From the NCBI GenBank assembly GCA_021825445.1, contig JAKAHA010000001.1:1-64000 (forward strand): 64,000 bases of DNA, written 5' to 3'. This stretch comes from a bacterium. Its GTDB lineage: Bacteria > Patescibacteriota > Microgenomatia > UBA1406 > GWC2-37-13. This document shows, in pieces, positions 39,241 through 47,548 of this stretch (positions are counted from its first letter, which is position 1; each line of letters opens with the position of its first letter). A model generated the notes under the pieces. That model ran no database searches. It was given only the letters and a program-made list of their open reading frames with translations, and was not told the DNA's origin. Position numbers and translations under genes: made by a program.

Positions 39241-40443
39241 ATGATACAAAGTGCCCTTGATCGGCTAACAAAAGTTCATCCAGAAATGGAAATTTGGTGG
39301 GATTCTTCTCCTTTAATTTTTAAGGCTTGGGTTAAAAAAATGGTTGACTCGGCTCCCACAAATAAAAAATCTTCATTAAAAGAACAGCTGAATCGAATTT
39401 ATAATGTTTCAAATCCTGAAAAAAGTTTAATTCGCGGTTGTACCACCAATCCACCCTTATCTCTTGCTGCCGTCAACAGCGATCTACCTTTTTGGAATAA
39501 ATGGGTTGACAACATGATTAAGTCAAATAAGGGCTTGAGTCGTTATGAATATTTTTTGTTGACATATAAAGAAGTTGTTCGCAGGGGAGCCGAAATGATG
39601 ATGCCAATTTGGAAAGCCAGTGGCGGTCGTTACGGATATATTTCAGGACAACTTGACCCACGATTAATTACCGAAACGGAAAAAATGATTGCGATGGCTA
39701 AAGAAATCCGAGCGATTGCACCAAATGTGATGATCAAAGTTCCGGCAAGTACTCAAGGTGTTGAAGTTGTTCGTGTGCTTTCATCTCTTGGAATTCCAAC
39801 CAACGTCACCACTTGTTTTTCACTTCCTCAAATTTGGGCAGTGGCCAAAGCCGCCAAAGAGGGGATGGAGATGGGACTTAAAAATAAAGTTGATATGAGT
39901 AAATGGAGAGCCGTCATCACAATGATGATTGGTCGATTAACCGAGCATCCAGTTTTGGATCAACAAGCAGAAAGACGTGGTATTAAACTTTCATGGAGTG
40001 ATAAACACTGGCTCGGCGTTTATGTTTTCCGAAAAGCTTATAAATTATTACAGGAAAACGCTATGCCAAGTAAAATGTTGGCATGTTCAATGCGTGATGG
40101 TCCAATGGTCAATGGTAAATATCATTTCTGGGACGTTGAAAAAATCGCAGGAAACATCGTTTATACAATGCCTCCTTACGTCTTGGAACCGCTTTTTGCT
40201 CGTTGTGGAGATTTGAATTTTTCGGAAGAAATTTTACTTGACGATGTCCCTGAGGAAGTACTATTTAAGATGAGTAAGATTCCATACATTCGCCAAGCAT
40301 GGGATGAAAATGGGATGGAGGAAGACCAGTTTAATACATTTCCGGCAACAGTTGCCACAGCCGAATTATTTTCTAAAGCATCTGAGGGTTTGGAAAATTA
40401 TGTCGGAGAGAGAATGCAAAAATTAAAAATTAAAAATAAATAA
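39241..40443 (+). CDS. tal: Transaldolase family protein
   Basis: 400-aa class I aldolase. LIRGCTTNPPLSLAAV carries the N-terminal TTNP signature, NVMIKVPASTQGVEVVR the Schiff-base Lys, and IPTNVTTCFSLPQ the substrate-phosphate region; GRYGYISGQLDPR is the strand-3 region. It is longer than typical transaldolases (about 320 aa), with a C-terminal extension. It is 2 nt upstream of an aminotransferase, hinting at a joint sugar-amine pathway rather than only the pentose phosphate route. Confidence 0.83.
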   Translation: MIQSALDRLTKVHPEMEIWWDSSPLIFKAWVKKMVDSAPTNKKSSLKEQLNRIYNVSNPEKSLIRGCTTNPPLSLAAVNSDLPFWNKWVDNMIKSNKGLSRYEYFLLTYKEVVRRGAEMMMPIWKASGGRYGYISGQLDPRLITETEKMIAMAKEIRAIAPNVMIKVPASTQGVEVVRVLSSLGIPTNVTTCFSLPQIWAVAKAAKEGMEMGLKNKVDMSKWRAVITMMIGRLTEHPVLDQQAERRGIKLSWSDKHWLGVYVFRKAYKLLQENAMPSKMLACSMRDGPMVNGKYHFWDVEKIAGNIVYTMPPYVLEPLFARCGDLNFSEEILLDDVPEEVLFKMSKIPYIRQAWDENGMEEDQFNTFPATVATAELFSKASEGLENYVGERMQKLKIKNK

Positions 40444-40445
40444 GT

Positions 40446-41552
40446 ATGAAAAAAACAATGGGCGATTTTTACGTTCCTTGGGTTAAGCCGTTAAAAATGT
40501 ATATCTCAAATCATATTGAGCTGGCATGGAAAAAGCCATCACTTCATAGGATGATGTCTAATGAAAATCCAATTCCTCCATCTGCAAAAGTTTTAAAAAC
40601 AATTGAAAAGTACAGTAAGATCGCCAATCGTTATCCAGACCAGGGTTTAGTTATTCGAGGAAAATTGGCAAAAATGAATGGACTCAAAGGACCAGAAAAC
40701 GTCGTCCTTGGCAATGGGTCAAGTGAAATTTTTGATATGATTTACCGGGTCTTTTTGGAGCCGGGGGATGAAGTCATCCAACAGACACCATGTTTTGGAA
40801 TTTATAAACTTCGATGTGATTTGTATGGTGGAAAAGTAGTTTCCGTTCCGATGGAATACAAAGATCATAAAATGATTTATGATCCAGACGGAATTATCAA
40901 AGCCGTGACCGGCAAAACTAAAGTGATTGTCATTGCCAATCCAAATAATCCAACCGGCAATTTTATGGATGAAAAAGAATTTGTGAAAATTGCCGAACTT
41001 GGAATTCCTTTTATTATTGATGAAGCATATATAGAATATGCAGGTCTTAAAAAATCATTAGTAAAATTAGTTAAAAAATATAAAAACGTTATTGTTACCA
41101 GAACCATGTCTAAAGCTTATGGACTGGCTGGACTTCGATTTGGGTATTTGTTGGCGGACAGCGAAGTTGCGTCAAAGATTTCGGCAACTTTACTTCCATG
41201 GAACGTCGGAACGATCACGATGTGGGCGGCATTGACTGGACTTGAAGATCAAAAAGGTCTGGCTCAAAGAGTTAAATTCAACAATGATCAAGCGGCTTTC
41301 ATTGAAAAAGAAATGGGTAAGATTCCTGGTATAATTATTTTTCCAACTCGAGCCAACTATGTTTTGTTTGATGCAGGTGCAACCGGAAAAAAGAGCGAAG
41401 ACATTTTAGCCTATGCTCAAAAAAAAGGAATAATACTCCGGGGCGAAAAAGCCAAGCATGGAAGTGATGGGTGGTTTAGAGTCACCATCGGATCAAAAGA
41501 AGAGAACAAATTATTCCTAAAAGTAATGAAGGAATTTTTTGGGAAGAAGTAA
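40446..41552 (+). CDS. Class I/II aminotransferase, histidinol-phosphate type
   Basis: 368-aa PLP enzyme. LGNGSSEIFDMIYRVFLEPGD, ANPNNPTGNFMDEKE, FIIDEAYIEYAG and the Schiff-base Lys in TRTMSKAYGLAGLRFGYL are diagnostic of the HisC-like branch. No other histidine genes are in the window, so a broad-specificity or sugar/aromatic aminotransferase is as likely as HisC. Translationally close to the transaldolase (2-nt gap). Confidence 0.83.
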   Translation: MKKTMGDFYVPWVKPLKMYISNHIELAWKKPSLHRMMSNENPIPPSAKVLKTIEKYSKIANRYPDQGLVIRGKLAKMNGLKGPENVVLGNGSSEIFDMIYRVFLEPGDEVIQQTPCFGIYKLRCDLYGGKVVSVPMEYKDHKMIYDPDGIIKAVTGKTKVIVIANPNNPTGNFMDEKEFVKIAELGIPFIIDEAYIEYAGLKKSLVKLVKKYKNVIVTRTMSKAYGLAGLRFGYLLADSEVASKISATLLPWNVGTITMWAALTGLEDQKGLAQRVKFNNDQAAFIEKEMGKIPGIIIFPTRANYVLFDAGATGKKSEDILAYAQKKGIILRGEKAKHGSDGWFRVTIGSKEENKLFLKVMKEFFGKK

Positions 41553-41584
41553 GTTAACTATTAATTAAATTCTAATAAATACAT

Positions 41585-41821
41585 ATGCCAACAATAAATA
41601 ACGCAACAACAACCAATAGTTTGCGTGGAGGTTTTAGTCAAACTGTAATAATAGAACGCACAGAAGGTGTACAATCAGCTATTAATGCAGAGTTAGTTTT
41701 AAGAGCTGCTGCTAATGTGGAACGACTAGCCAAGTTGACGAAAATTGGAGAAGAAGTATCTACCGACTTAAGAGCAGGTAAGGGTAATGGTACACAACTT
41801 CGAGGTCAACAGCTTAGATAA
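41585..41821 (+). CDS. Hypothetical small protein
   Basis: 78 aa, rich in Ala, Thr and Asn; the middle is likely helical (SAINAELVLRAAANVERLAKL) and the ends disordered. No motif recognised. It sits between the aminotransferase and coaBC on the same strand with short gaps. Confidence 0.5.
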   Translation: MPTINNATTTNSLRGGFSQTVIIERTEGVQSAINAELVLRAAANVERLAKLTKIGEEVSTDLRAGKGNGTQLRGQQLR

Positions 41822-41829
41822 ATTTTTAA

Positions 41830-43035
41830 ATGAAAAAGAATATTTTGGTCGGAATTTCTGGTGGGGTGGCAGCATATAAAGTCCTTGATTTGATTAAACT
41901 TTTAAAAAATGAAGGTCATGAAGTTTTTGTGGTGATGACTCGAGGCACGACCGAAATGTTTTCCCCTCAAGATTTTGAAAAAGCTTCTGGAAATAAAGTC
42001 TACGTAAATTTGTTTGAAAAGAATTTTGATTACAGGGAAGTTTTGAAAAATAGAAAAGTCGAGCATATTGAGCTAGCAGATAAATGTGACGTGATGGTGA
42101 TAGCTCCAGCGACGGCGAACATTATTGCAAAATTAGCAGCTGGTATTGCTGATGATTTTTTAACAACAACTGCTTTGGCTTTTACAAAACGAATTATCAT
42201 CTGTCCATCAATGAACGTCAATATGTGGGGGAAACCTATCGTTCAGGAAAATTTAGCTAAGTTAAAATCAGTAGGTTTCCAGGTGATTGAACCAGCGTCT
42301 GGAATGCTTGCTTGTGGGTATGAGGGGGTGGGAAGACTTGAAAATATCGAAATTATAAATAAAGAAATAAATAAATTATTGAGAAAAAATGATTCACTGA
42401 AAGGAAAAAAAATAATTATTACTGCCGGAGGAACTGTTGAGAAAATAGATGAAGTACGGTCAATCACCAATCGCAGTTCCGGAAAAATGGGAGTCGCACT
42501 TGCCGAAGAGTGTTATCTTCGTGGAGCTGATGTTTTGCTACTTCGGGCAAAAAACTCTGTTCACCCTCGTTATTTAATCAATGAAAAAGTTTTTGAAACT
42601 GCACAAGATTTACTTCAATTAATTAAAGTGAATATAAGTAACACGGATCTTTTTTTTCACGTGGCGGCGGTTTCCGATTTTAAAGTTGATAAACAAATAA
42701 AAGGAAAACTTTCCAGCGATCAACAAGTTAATCTAAAATTAATTCCACAAATCAAAATTATCGATCAAATAAAAAAGTTGTCACCGAAAACTACACTGGT
42801 TGCCTTTAAGGCAGAGTATGATTTATCAGAAAAAGAACTGATTGATGAAGCGGTTAAAAAAATGAAAGACTCAAAAGCTGATTTTATTATTGCCAACGAT
42901 ATAAGCAGAGCTGATCGGGGATTTGAATCGGACGATAATGAGGTTTTTATTGTTTCAAAAAATAAGTCAGTTAAGAAAATTAATTTGACTACTAAGAGAG
43001 AGGTTGCTAAAGAGATCATTCAATATATTCTGTAG
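41830..43035 (+). CDS. coaBC: Bifunctional phosphopantothenoylcysteine decarboxylase/synthetase
   Basis: 401-aa enzyme for two steps of coenzyme A synthesis. CoaC half: GISGGVAAYKVLDL, APATANIIAKLAAGIADD, PSMNVNMW and the active-site Cys in GMLACGYEGVGRL. CoaB half from about residue 185: TAGGTVEKIDEVRSITNRSSGKMG (in parts), the AAVSDF motif and NDISRADRGFESDDNEV. Complete length. With panC at 32 kb it indicates a partial pantothenate-to-CoA route. Confidence 0.94.
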   Translation: MKKNILVGISGGVAAYKVLDLIKLLKNEGHEVFVVMTRGTTEMFSPQDFEKASGNKVYVNLFEKNFDYREVLKNRKVEHIELADKCDVMVIAPATANIIAKLAAGIADDFLTTTALAFTKRIIICPSMNVNMWGKPIVQENLAKLKSVGFQVIEPASGMLACGYEGVGRLENIEIINKEINKLLRKNDSLKGKKIIITAGGTVEKIDEVRSITNRSSGKMGVALAEECYLRGADVLLLRAKNSVHPRYLINEKVFETAQDLLQLIKVNISNTDLFFHVAAVSDFKVDKQIKGKLSSDQQVNLKLIPQIKIIDQIKKLSPKTTLVAFKAEYDLSEKELIDEAVKKMKDSKADFIIANDISRADRGFESDDNEVFIVSKNKSVKKINLTTKREVAKEIIQYIL

Positions 43036-43056
43036 TGGAACGATTATGGTGTGACC
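43032..43056. repeat. GTAG-headed repeat fragment, copy C
   Basis: GTAGTGGAACGAT directly followed by TGGTGTGACC: a collapsed form of the 12072-12144 element, overlapping the coaBC stop. Confidence 0.55.
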
Positions 43057-43069
43057 CGGGATCCACGCT

Positions 43070-43451
43070 TGTCATTCCCGACTTGATCGGGAATCTATAT
43101 AATTGTTTTATCCTTATATGTTTAACAAAACATATTGTGTTTATATTTTATCTTCTCAAAAAAACGGAACTCTCTATATTGGTTTCACTGATAATTTGAG
43201 AAGACGTGTATGGGAACATAAGAACAAAAAGGTTGACGGATTTTCAAAGAAATATGAAATCCATCATTTAGTTTATTTTGAAGTTCATAATAACCCAGAA
43301 TCAGCAATAACAAGAGAAAAGCAAATAAAAAAATGGAATCGTTCGTGGAAAATTGAACTTATACAGAAGAAGAATCCAGAATGGAAAGATTTATATCAAG
43401 ATATTTTATAAGGAGTAATTTGTATAGATTCCCGTTTTCACGGGAATGACA
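43070..43451. repeat. Inverted hairpin repeats bracketing the GIY-YIG gene
   Basis: Left: TGTCATTCCCG-acttgat-CGGGAATC (43070-43095). Right: GATTCCCG-ttttca-CGGGAATGACA (43427-43451). The outer ends are exact reverse complements. They belong to the repeat family of 8829-8895. Confidence 0.65.
43118..43411 (+). CDS. GIY-YIG nuclease superfamily protein
   Basis: 97 aa from ATG 43118 (the TTG at 43103 is less likely). CVYILSSQKNGTLYIGFTDNLRRRVWEHK spans the GIY/YIG strands (YIL and YIG) and the catalytic Arg region; KVDGFSKKYEIHHLVYFEVH and AITREKQIKKWNR follow, as in the UPF0213/YhbQ type. The type is frequent in Patescibacteria. It lies between inverted hairpin repeats, suggesting that gene and repeats moved together. 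Confidence 0.85.
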   Translation: MFNKTYCVYILSSQKNGTLYIGFTDNLRRRVWEHKNKKVDGFSKKYEIHHLVYFEVHNNPESAITREKQIKKWNRSWKIELIQKKNPEWKDLYQDIL

Positions 43452-43500
43452 ATCTGCGTCAAGAATTGTGAGTGTTATGTACTCTAATAAATTTTTTTGA

Positions 43501-43506
43501 TATAAT
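43501..43506 (+). promoter_or_regulatory. -10 hexamer, leaderless geometry
   Basis: TATAAT 8 nt before the ATG at 43515. It supports ATG 43515 over the in-frame TTG at 43509. Confidence 0.45.
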
Positions 43507-43514
43507 TTTTGTAT

Positions 43515-43973
43515 ATGTTACCAATGTTTATTCCGTTTTTTTATCCATTTTATATTAAAAAAGAACATGCAAAGGATTTGATCAAGATTCAAAGACGATT
43601 TGTATCTATTACATTGATAGGATCGGCAATTGTATTGGCAATCATTCAATTTGCAGTTTCTCCAAAATTATTTTCCATGTATCAAGAATTCAATGTTCCC
43701 ATTCCATTTGTGACTCAGATGTCTCCAATTGTGTCTTTTTGTGCGATTATACTACTTGTTATTATTTCGACTGTTTTATTATTAAAAGAATCTGATTATA
43801 GCGAATTGAATGAAAAGCTTAAAAAATATAAAGAAGGGGAAATGATCAGAAGTAAAGAAATAATTAACACTAAAAAGGAATTGGTATGGCTCATCCCAAT
43901 GTTTATTGTAGTAGGATGGATAGTTCTTAGTGTCATCCAGCCTATTTATAATCTTACAAACACACTGAAATGA
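43515..43973 (+). CDS. Hypothetical membrane protein
   Basis: 152 aa from ATG 43515. Three transmembrane helices (about 31-53, 73-94 and 122-141) with a charged cytoplasmic loop (SDYSELNEKLKKYKEGEMIRSK). No family recognised. It overlaps the convergent kinase gene by 20 nt. Confidence 0.6.
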   Translation: MLPMFIPFFYPFYIKKEHAKDLIKIQRRFVSITLIGSAIVLAIIQFAVSPKLFSMYQEFNVPIPFVTQMSPIVSFCAIILLVIISTVLLLKESDYSELNEKLKKYKEGEMIRSKEIINTKKELVWLIPMFIVVGWIVLSVIQPIYNLTNTLK

Positions 43974-44454
43974 TCTTGTTGATGGTTTTTTTTATGCTTT
44001 CATCTCCATCGCCATCATTAATAATCTTTAAATGACTAATTAATGGCTTCTCAAAATTTTCTTCCATAATCCTTGCGTATTCCAAGTTGAGAGGATAGTT
44101 GACTCTTTCTATTAATCTTTTTTCTCGAATTTCTTTTTTTGTTTCAACAAGAATAAATTTTGCTTGTGGGATTTTTTTTAGAAGTTCTAAACGATATTTT
44201 TCTTTTATAAAAGTTTGAGCAACGACTAGATGATCAATCGTAGATGATAGATGATAGATTTTATTAATTAATATTTTAAAAAACTTATCTCTCATTTGAT
44301 CGGTAAAAACGGTCTTTGTTTTAATTGCTTCTTTCATCTCGGGAGTTAAATCAATATCTCCGTCATAAAAATAATGGTTGAAATATTTTTCAAAAACTTT
44401 TCCAACATAAGTCTTTCCAGTCCCGGGAAGACCGAATAAAACGATCAGTGACAT
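43954..44454 (-). CDS. P-loop nucleotide kinase-like protein (AAA_33 type)
   Basis: 166 aa. Walker A LFGLPGTGKTYVGK at residues 5-18, DGDIDLTPEMKE as substrate-binding region, and the lid Arg-rich KKEIREKRLIERVNYP. It resembles shikimate/gluconate-type small-molecule kinases and AAA_33 proteins; the phosphoryl acceptor is unknown. A TATAAT hexamer lies 7 nt before its ATG. Confidence 0.72.
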   Translation of the reverse strand: MSLIVLFGLPGTGKTYVGKVFEKYFNHYFYDGDIDLTPEMKEAIKTKTVFTDQMRDKFFKILINKIYHLSSTIDHLVVAQTFIKEKYRLELLKKIPQAKFILVETKKEIREKRLIERVNYPLNLEYARIMEENFEKPLISHLKIINDGDGDESIKKTINKIISVCL

Positions 44455-44461
44455 GAAGAAA

Positions 44462-44467
44462 ATTATA
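44462..44467 (-). promoter_or_regulatory. -10 hexamer of the kinase gene, leaderless geometry
   Basis: TATAAT on the minus strand 7 nt before the ATG at 44454; no clear -35. Confidence 0.42.
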
Positions 44468-44505
44468 CTGTAATATTTAAGTATTAATAATTATTATAAA
44501 AAGTT

Positions 44506-45306
44506 ATGGATATCTTACCAAAAGACAAATTATTAAATTTATCAGGAAAGACAGCAATTGTGACTGGGGGATCTTTAGGAATAGGGTACGGAATAAGCTA
44601 TCGGTTGGCTGAGGCTGGAGCAAATGTTGTCATCACCAGTCGCAATATCGAAGAAGTAAATAAAGCGGTTGAGGAATTAAAGCAAAAAGGTTTTAAGGCA
44701 GTAGGCGTTAAGACTGATGTCTCACTTGAGGAAGATGTAAAAAACTTGGTTTTGGAAGCGATCAAAGTTTTTGGCTCTATTGATATTTTAGTCAATAATG
44801 CTGGAATGTTTCCTTTTGCTCCATTGTCAGAGCTGACAAGCGAGATCTTTGACAAGGTAATTGCCACAAATTTGAGAGGAGTTTTTTTAACAATAAAATA
44901 TGTGAGCGAACAAATGATTAAACAGGGTAAGGGTGGAAAGATAATTAATATAACTTCAATTGATGCTCTTCATCCATCGTCGATTGGACTTTCACATTAT
45001 GACGCTTCAAAACATGGAGTTTGGGGATTTACAAAAAATGTTGCCCTTGAACTTGCTAAAAATAATATCTGGGTCAATGCGGTCGCTCCTGGTGGAGTAA
45101 TGACCCATGGAGTTGCCATCATGCAATCTCAGGGAAAACCTGTTGTGATCGAAAGAAATCCCGAGCCACCAAAAATGGAAGTGGCGATGGGTAGAATGGG
45201 AGTGCCAGATGACATTGGGAAAGCTGTTTTATTTTTAGCCAGCGAAATGTCATCCTACATGACCGGAAGCCAAATTGTCGTTGACGGCGGATATTTGCTT
45301 AAATAA
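44506..45306 (+). CDS. Short-chain dehydrogenase/reductase
   Basis: 266-aa classical SDR. TGGSLGIGYGISYRLA near 21-36 binds NAD(P), NNAGMFPFAPL is the NAG motif, and the catalytic Ser plus Tyr/Lys are in NITSIDALHPSSIG and SHYDASKHG (YxxxK). GRMGVPDDIGKAVLFLASE and GSQIVVDGGYLL close the fold. Substrate unknown. Neighbours (kinase, membrane protein) give no pathway clue. Confidence 0.88.
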   Translation: MDILPKDKLLNLSGKTAIVTGGSLGIGYGISYRLAEAGANVVITSRNIEEVNKAVEELKQKGFKAVGVKTDVSLEEDVKNLVLEAIKVFGSIDILVNNAGMFPFAPLSELTSEIFDKVIATNLRGVFLTIKYVSEQMIKQGKGGKIINITSIDALHPSSIGLSHYDASKHGVWGFTKNVALELAKNNIWVNAVAPGGVMTHGVAIMQSQGKPVVIERNPEPPKMEVAMGRMGVPDDIGKAVLFLASEMSSYMTGSQIVVDGGYLLK

Positions 45307-45308
45307 AT

Positions 45309-45944
45309 TTATTGTCCATCGCCTGAACCAGCTTCAGGAGTGATTTGTTTCATCAACTCTTCAAGAGCTTTTTGTTGATCTGTGGTTGTATTACCTGCAG
45401 GTATGCTTGGTTGTATAAAGCTCTTAGTAAAGTCTTCCATATTTTGGAATTTTACATCAGTTGGTGGTGTAAAAAACGAATCCGCAATTACAGTAGCTTT
45501 ACAAGAATCTTTATATTTTTCAATTTCAGATAAAACTTCTGCATCCTGACTTTTTTTAACTTCAACTTCTTGTCCTGGTGTGATCACAGGTTCCATCATG
45601 GCAAAAGTAAAACCAGCTTTACTTGTCTCATCCCACATATACATTTTCTTATCTTTTAAAATAATATTATTTGGTTGATCTTTTTCTTTGACTCCTTCCA
45701 TCGTAACTCTGACAGCTCCACCTTTAATATACGTCGTTGTCTGGATTCCTCTTTCATCTTTATAAACACATTTTAAACTTAGCGATTGTGAGAGAGCGTC
45801 CTTGATAGATGTAAAAACATTTGAACCAACATTATTAGAGGTTCCAATCGGTGCTTTTGGAAGCATGCCTTTTGAACTCATATAAAAATATCCGCCAACT
45901 CCAAGGATCAATACGATTACCAAAACCGGTACAATTTTTTTCAT
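45309..45944 (-). CDS. Hypothetical exported, membrane-anchored protein
   Basis: 211 aa with an N-terminal transmembrane helix (VLVIVLILGVGGYFYMSS) and an extracytoplasmic domain containing LKCVYKDERGIQTTTYIKGG and MYMWDETSKAGFTF, a pattern similar to small exported proteins of Patescibacteria that measure like DUF4412/LolA-type beta folds. One Cys pair (LKCVYK and KDSCKAT) could form a disulfide. The C-terminus is low-complexity. Function unknown. Confidence 0.6.
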   Translation of the reverse strand: MKKIVPVLVIVLILGVGGYFYMSSKGMLPKAPIGTSNNVGSNVFTSIKDALSQSLSLKCVYKDERGIQTTTYIKGGAVRVTMEGVKEKDQPNNIILKDKKMYMWDETSKAGFTFAMMEPVITPGQEVEVKKSQDAEVLSEIEKYKDSCKATVIADSFFTPPTDVKFQNMEDFTKSFIQPSIPAGNTTTDQQKALEELMKQITPEAGSGDGQ

Positions 45945-46005
45945 ATTAAATTATTAATAAATAATTAGTAATATTATGATTTGTTATTTTATAAATTGCA
46001 AGGGT

Positions 46006-47226
46006 TTATTTTCCAAAAGCTATTCGGTCAAGAATCGTATTTTTCATGTCCATCATTAATCCCGGGTAAATCACATACTCTCCATATCGATCATTGATCT
46101 TATCAAGGGCATTCGAAAGAAATCGTTTTTTTTCCACATCAGTTTCAAACAAACTTAAAGTCATATTGGCAATCGACTGAAGATCAAAACATGAAACAGC
46201 CACTTTTCTGACCATTTTAGATTCAGGTTGTTGATAAAAAATTTTCATAATATTAGAAAATATTTCTTGAGTAGTGTATGAATATTCTCTAAATTTATGA
46301 CCTTTATGCCAGTAAGTCCAATCGTCATAAACTAAACCCAAATGAAATCCGGAAGCACAATTTTTTGATTCTCTTAACCTTCTTCCCATCTTTTCACAAA
46401 GTTTAATAATAATTTTTTTTAATTCGTTGACGTCTTTTGTTTTTTTAACAAGAGCATAGTCCTGTCCAAAACTTTTTCTTGAAGAGGTAAAGTCATCAAC
46501 TTCATGTCCCCTTAGTCGAAGAAACCAATAATGACCGGTGATACCCTTAAAGACAACTTTTCTCAAAATATGATCGGGAGTTTTTAAAAAATCCAAAGGG
46601 TTGTAAATACCAGCCTGATTAAGTCGATATTCAAACCGAGTATTTATCCCATGTAAATCTGTCAGAGATAATCTTTCGTAAACTTTTTCAAGATTTTTAT
46701 AATCTATCACATCAAGTCCGTCAGGTTTATGAAGAGAGGCCGCAGTTTTAGCCAAAAATCTATTTGTTGAAATTCCCACATTACACGAAATCCATTCACC
46801 AATTTCTGTTCGGAATCTTTTTTTAATTTCTCGACCTATGTTGACAAGTCCACGATTTAAAGCGGGAGTTTCGGAAAAATTTATCACCACCTCATCGATA
46901 GACTTTACAACCACATCCGGAGAATAATCTAAGCAGATTTTTTTAAACTTTTGGTGGACGTCGCGAATTAAAATTGTATCTGCCGTTCTCACAATTAGAT
47001 CAGAAAAAAGTTTTTTTCCTTCCCCAACTCTCATACCAGTTTTAATACCAAATTTTTTTGCCTCAATTGACGGAGCCAGAATACAACCACTATTTGTCGG
47101 ATAGGCAGCAATAACAATCGGTTTGCCACGCAAATGTGGGTGAGACTGTTGTTCAACCGTTGCAAAACAAGAATTCAGATCAATATGCATGATAGTAGGT
47201 TCAGCCTTGTTAAGTAATGTTTCCAT
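46006..47226 (-). CDS. Y-family DNA polymerase (Pol IV/UmuC-like)
   Basis: 406-aa translesion polymerase. I start it at ATG 47226 because a GAGGAGG Shine-Dalgarno lies 6 nt upstream and the palm motif follows soon after; the frame extends further but overlaps the previous gene. MHIDLNSCFATVEQQ carries the first catalytic Asp and VKSIDEVVINFSE the Asp-Glu pair, so it looks active. The helix-hairpin-helix (YERLSLTDLHGINTRFEYRL) and little finger (FGQDYALVKKTKDVNEL) are present. Second gene of a two-gene operon with an SOS-like promoter. Confidence 0.9.
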   Translation of the reverse strand: METLLNKAEPTIMHIDLNSCFATVEQQSHPHLRGKPIVIAAYPTNSGCILAPSIEAKKFGIKTGMRVGEGKKLFSDLIVRTADTILIRDVHQKFKKICLDYSPDVVVKSIDEVVINFSETPALNRGLVNIGREIKKRFRTEIGEWISCNVGISTNRFLAKTAASLHKPDGLDVIDYKNLEKVYERLSLTDLHGINTRFEYRLNQAGIYNPLDFLKTPDHILRKVVFKGITGHYWFLRLRGHEVDDFTSSRKSFGQDYALVKKTKDVNELKKIIIKLCEKMGRRLRESKNCASGFHLGLVYDDWTYWHKGHKFREYSYTTQEIFSNIMKIFYQQPESKMVRKVAVSCFDLQSIANMTLSLFETDVEKKRFLSNALDKINDRYGEYVIYPGLMMDMKNTILDRIAFGK

Positions 47227-47470
47227 CGGAGACCTCCTCGAGTATCCAGTTAAGATCCTCGGTATTAAATCTAATTCGAAAATCAAGATTTCCATCTGTC
47301 ACATGAAAAATATGTAGAAGCTCGCGACCTTCACGAACCTTATGATGGTAGGCGAGCGTCTTGATAAAATAATCACGAAGTCGCCAACGAATTTTATATG
47401 GAATGCTTTTATTTTTTTCAGCATTATAGGAAAAAATAACACTAATTTTTTCAAACAGTTTTTCTTGCAT
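47210..47470 (-). CDS. Small protein co-transcribed with the Y-family polymerase
   Basis: 86 aa, charged: IPYKIRWRLRDYFIKTLAYHH near 23-43 and FHVTDGNLDFRIRFNTEDLNW near 54-74. I do not recognise a family. It overlaps the polymerase gene by 17 nt and carries that gene's Shine-Dalgarno, so the two proteins are translationally coupled. Position parallels YolD-like or ImuA-type accessory genes of other Y-polymerase operons, but no sequence similarity is evident to me. Confidence 0.62.
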   Translation of the reverse strand: MQEKLFEKISVIFSYNAEKNKSIPYKIRWRLRDYFIKTLAYHHKVREGRELLHIFHVTDGNLDFRIRFNTEDLNWILEEVSDGNIT

Positions 47471-47476
47471 AAATCA

Positions 47477-47505
47477 ATAATAGTGAACATTAGTTCACTT
47501 TGCAA
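47477..47505 (-). promoter_or_regulatory. Promoter with SOS-like operator in the spacer
   Basis: On the minus strand TTGCAA (47500-47505), 17 nt, TATTAT (47477-47482), then 6 nt to the ATG at 47470. The spacer is almost entirely the palindrome AGTGAAC-n4-GTTCACT (47482-47499), containing GAACnnnnGTTC, the core of the Gram-positive LexA box. Confidence 0.72.
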
Positions 47506-47535
47506 GTCCACTTTACAAAATAAATATCATGTTGT

Positions 47536-47541
47536 TATAAT
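47536..47541 (+). promoter_or_regulatory. -10 hexamer of the TIM gene, leaderless geometry
   Basis: TATAAT 7 nt before the ATG at 47549, with TTTACA at 47512-47517 (18-nt spacer) as a fair -35. The promoter is divergent from the polymerase operon. Confidence 0.55.
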
Positions 47542-47548
47542 TTAAATA

